Origin: Bacillota bacterium
Lineage (GTDB): Bacteria; Bacillota; Sulfobacillia; RBS10-35; JAJYVM01
DNA: 6,638 bases
Assembly (NCBI GenBank): GCA_021792015.1
Contig: JAJYVM010000222.1
Coordinates: forward strand, 1-6,638
Direction: 5' to 3'
The number at the start of each line of letters is the position of its first letter. Position 1 is the first letter of the stretch. A program made the translations under genes and the position numbers. The notes below the pieces were generated by a model, which was not told the DNA's origin, ran no database searches, and saw only the letters and a list, made by a program, of their open reading frames with translations. Positions 5,032 through 6,638 of this stretch are shown here, piece by piece.

Positions 5032-6083
5032 TCGCCGTTCGTCCCGCCTGGGACCTGCTGCCCCGCGACGCCGAGTCGATCGTGGCCGTTTCCGGCGGCC
5101 CCGACTCCACGGCGCTGCTGGTGGCGGCCGCCCCGCGCCGCCGCATCGTCGCCGCGCACTTCAACCATGCCCTCCGGGGCGCCGAATCGGACGCCGATGC
5201 GGCTTTCGTGGCCGAACTCGCCGCCCGCCTGGGCGTCCCGTTCGTCTCGGAGAAGGCCGATCCCCCCGCCGGCCCGGACGAGAACCGGGCCCGCAACGCC
5301 CGATACGCGTTCCTGCTCCGCGTGGCCCGCGGCCGCGGCTGCCCCGTCGTCGCTGTGGCGCACACGGCGGACGATCAGGCGGAGACCTTCCTGATGCGCC
5401 TCATCCGAGGCTCGGGCACGCTGGGCCTGGGCGCCATGGCGCCATCTCGTCCCCTGGCCCCCATCGCCTCCGGTGCTGCCACCGGCCCCGGAGCTGTCGC
5501 GGGCGTCGACGCGGACGACCTCGATAGTGAGCCAAACGAGAGCAGCGCATGCGCTGGTCCGGAGGCGGATCGCGTCGCTGCACCCGCGCGGCCTTCGCCA
5601 CCCTGGGGCGCCGGCTCCGCCGGCGCGCACACGCATATGCCCGCCCCAGGCGCCGGGCCAACGTCGTCTCCAGCCCTGGCCCGCAGCGGCGCCGCGCGAC
5701 ACCCTGCCCCGCGGCCCGCCTCGCGCCTCGCCGCCACCCCCGCCACAAATGCCGTCGCGGCGATCCCGCCTTCATCCGTCCACCCCGTCCCGCCCCCTGA
5801 CCCCGCGCCCGTGTTTCTCGTTCGCCCCTTCCTGACCGTGACACGGGCCGAGGTGCTGGCCTATTTAAAGCGCAAGCGCGTCGGCTATCGCATCGACCAG
5901 TCCAACTTCGACACGACGCGGCTCCGCGCCCGAATCCGCGCCGAGCTGCTGCCGCAGCTGCGCACATACAATCCTCGCATTGTCGAAGTACTGTGCCGTA
6001 CGGCAGCCCACTTGCGCGAGGACCAGCAGACCCTGGAGGCCCTGCGCGCGGTTGGCGTGCCTGGCGCGCTGGGCGGACCGTGA
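5028..6083 (+). CDS. tilS: tRNA(Ile)-lysidine synthase TilS, with internal insertion and no C-terminal domains
   Basis: 351 residues from the GTG at 5028. TilS uses ATP to attach lysine to C34 of the tRNA-Ile CAU anticodon, converting codon and amino-acid identity; it is normally essential and cytosolic. The N-type ATP-pyrophosphatase domain shows the PP-loop SGGPDS (residues 22-27), AAHFNHALRGAES, a HTADDQAET motif (112-120), LIRGSGTLGLGAM, LVRPFLTVTRAEVLAYL, RIDQSNFDTTRLRARIR and AELLPQL. Two oddities: about 122 low-complexity residues (140-261) split the domain, and the protein stops about 40 residues after the LLP motif, so the usual C-terminal tRNA-binding domains are missing. Without the insert only about 229 residues remain. 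GTG at 5028 overlaps the spoIIE stop (GTGA), suggesting translational coupling; TTG at 5004 is an alternative. The spoIIE-to-tilS order resembles Bacillus, but the hprT/ftsH neighbours are absent. Confidence 0.92.
   Translation: MIAVRPAWDLLPRDAESIVAVSGGPDSTALLVAAAPRRRIVAAHFNHALRGAESDADAAFVAELAARLGVPFVSEKADPPAGPDENRARNARYAFLLRVARGRGCPVVAVAHTADDQAETFLMRLIRGSGTLGLGAMAPSRPLAPIASGAATGPGAVAGVDADDLDSEPNESSACAGPEADRVAAPARPSPPWGAGSAGAHTHMPAPGAGPTSSPALARSGAARHPAPRPASRLAATPATNAVAAIPPSSVHPVPPPDPAPVFLVRPFLTVTRAEVLAYLKRKRVGYRIDQSNFDTTRLRARIRAELLPQLRTYNPRIVEVLCRTAAHLREDQQTLEALRAVGVPGALGGP
5445..5810 (+). other. Low-complexity Pro/Ala insertion within TilS
   Basis: About 122 codons dominated by Ala, Pro, Gly and Ser, with one acidic patch (VDADDLDSEPNESS). 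They replace the short linker that normally joins the GSGTLGL segment to the VRPFL strand of TilS. Both flanks stay in one frame and match the family, so this is a true in-frame insertion rather than two genes. By hand count 29 of 122 third positions are A/T (24%), against 11 of 120 (9%) in codons 5040-5399. No domain or motif is recognised; it is probably disordered. Confidence 0.75.
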
Positions 6084-6282
6084 ACCGGCCGGGTGCCAAG
6101 CGCGAGCCGACCATGAACGGCCCCGCATGCGCTGAGCGCGGTTACCCTCCTCCGCGCACCGCGCCGCGCTGAGCGACCCGAGGATCCTGGCCGCACCCGA
6201 CGCATTGCGCACACCGCCGCCGCCCCCAGCGCAACGGGCGCCGCCGGCGGTCGGACCCAGATCAGGCGAGGGAGGTCGGCGT
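6084..6282. other. Intergenic gap between tilS and the M55 peptidase gene
   Basis: 199 nt without a supportable gene. All three forward frames were read from the tilS stop: each closes within 100 nt and shows no TilS C-terminal sequence. GCGCTGAGCG occurs twice (6129-6138 and 6166-6175), a 10-bp direct repeat that is nearly palindromic, and CCGCCGGCGG (6241-6250) is a perfect palindrome. No convincing promoter or T-tailed terminator is visible. GGAGG at 6271-6275 is the ribosome binding site of the next gene, 7 nt before its GTG. Confidence 0.5.
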
Positions 6283-6638
6283 GTGAAGGTATACATCTCG
6301 ATGGACATGGAGGGTGTCGCCGGGGTCACGGCCTGGGACCAGACCAACAAGGACGGCGGCTCGGACTACGAGCGCTGCCGCCGCCTGATGACGGCCGAGG
6401 CCAGCGCCGCGGTCGCCGGTGCCTTCGACGGCGGCGCCACCGCCGTACTGGTGAACGACTCCCATGGCCGCATGCGCAACCTCTATGCCGAGGAGCTGGA
6501 CCCGCGCGCCCGCCTGATCCAGGGCTCGCCGAAGCCGTGGAGCATGGTGGAAGGCTTGGACGACACCTGTGCCTGCGCCCTCTTCTGTGGTTATCACGCC
6601 CCTGGCAGCGAGCAGGGCGTGCTCAGCCACACGTACAC
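6283..6638 (+). CDS. dppA: M55 family D-aminopeptidase, DppA-like (3' end off window)
   Basis: First 118 full codons of a zinc-dependent M55 peptidase. B. subtilis DppA, the type member, is a self-compartmentalising decamer that cleaves D-Ala-containing peptides and may recycle cell-wall peptides. The N-terminus KVYISMDMEGVAGV carries the D8 and E10 zinc ligands at the same positions as in DppA. The NDSHG motif supplies H61 and CGYHAPG supplies H105, both one residue offset from DppA H60 and H104. LSHTY supplies H116, matching the active-site His115. The last zinc ligand (Glu133 in DppA) falls beyond the window. The GTG at 6283 follows GGAGG with 7-nt spacing, and the protein begins exactly as the family does. 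In B. subtilis dppA heads a dipeptide transport operon; what follows here is not visible. Confidence 0.93.
   Translation, partial: MKVYISMDMEGVAGVTAWDQTNKDGGSDYERCRRLMTAEASAAVAGAFDGGATAVLVNDSHGRMRNLYAEELDPRARLIQGSPKPWSMVEGLDDTCACALFCGYHAPGSEQGVLSHTY

Noticed and set aside
4467..5702. Long minus-strand open frame (411 codons) opposite the end of spoIIE and start of tilS
   Set aside because: It is antisense to two confidently identified genes, and its translation is low-complexity Arg/Gly/Ala with no recognisable family.
5980..5987. Perfect Spo0A-box-like TTGTCGAA
   Set aside because: It lies inside conserved tilS coding sequence (Ile-Val-Glu) and far from any start, so it is most likely chance.
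6084..6282. Possible frameshifted remainder of TilS after the stop
   Set aside because: All three forward frames were read; each closes soon and none resembles a TilS C-terminal domain, and the gap is too short to hold one.

Overview
This is a very GC-rich window (roughly 70% by eye) with seven protein-coding genes, two of them cut by the window edges. No rRNA, tRNA, CRISPR array or insertion sequence was seen. The gene content points to a high-GC, endospore-forming member of the Bacillota (the Symbiobacterium / Thermaerobacter / Limnochordia type of organism, by inference). It has a full SpoIIE sporulation phosphatase directly followed by tilS (a Bacillus-like gene order), a PdaB-type sporulation polysaccharide deacetylase, and a DppA-type M55 D-aminopeptidase. 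The lineage is inferred from gene content only.

Layout: (1) 1-501, minus strand, N-terminal 167 residues of a PLP-dependent class I/II aminotransferase. (2) 502-649, a divergent intergenic region. (3) 650-1261, plus strand, a YdeI/OmpD-associated (OmdA) family protein that appears to start at a CTG codon behind a perfect Shine-Dalgarno. (4) 1262-1383, a convergent gap with two GC-rich hairpins. (5) 1384-2127, minus strand, PdaB-like deacetylase, probable TTG start. (6) 2128-2219, a divergent gap with a 9-bp inverted repeat. (7) 2220-2495, plus strand, pterin-4a-carbinolamine dehydratase. (8) 2496-2652, probable spoIIE control region. (9) 2653-5031, spoIIE. (10) 5028-6083, tilS, overlapping spoIIE by 4 nt. 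(11) 6084-6282, a mostly featureless gap. (12) 6283-6638, plus strand, start of a dppA-like gene.

SpoIIE dephosphorylates SpoIIAA to activate sigma F in the forespore, PdaB-type proteins act on spore peptidoglycan, and DppA-type enzymes cleave D-amino-acid peptides. The window is therefore enriched for sporulation or cell-wall functions around a housekeeping tRNA-modification gene. I see no clearly new multi-gene system. The most unusual signals are large Pro/Ala-rich low-complexity insertions inside the catalytic domains of both SpoIIE (about 89 residues) and TilS (about 122 residues). Hand-counted third-position A/T is 2-3 times higher in them than in flanking codons. TilS also lacks the C-terminal domains, and one gene has a rare CTG start.
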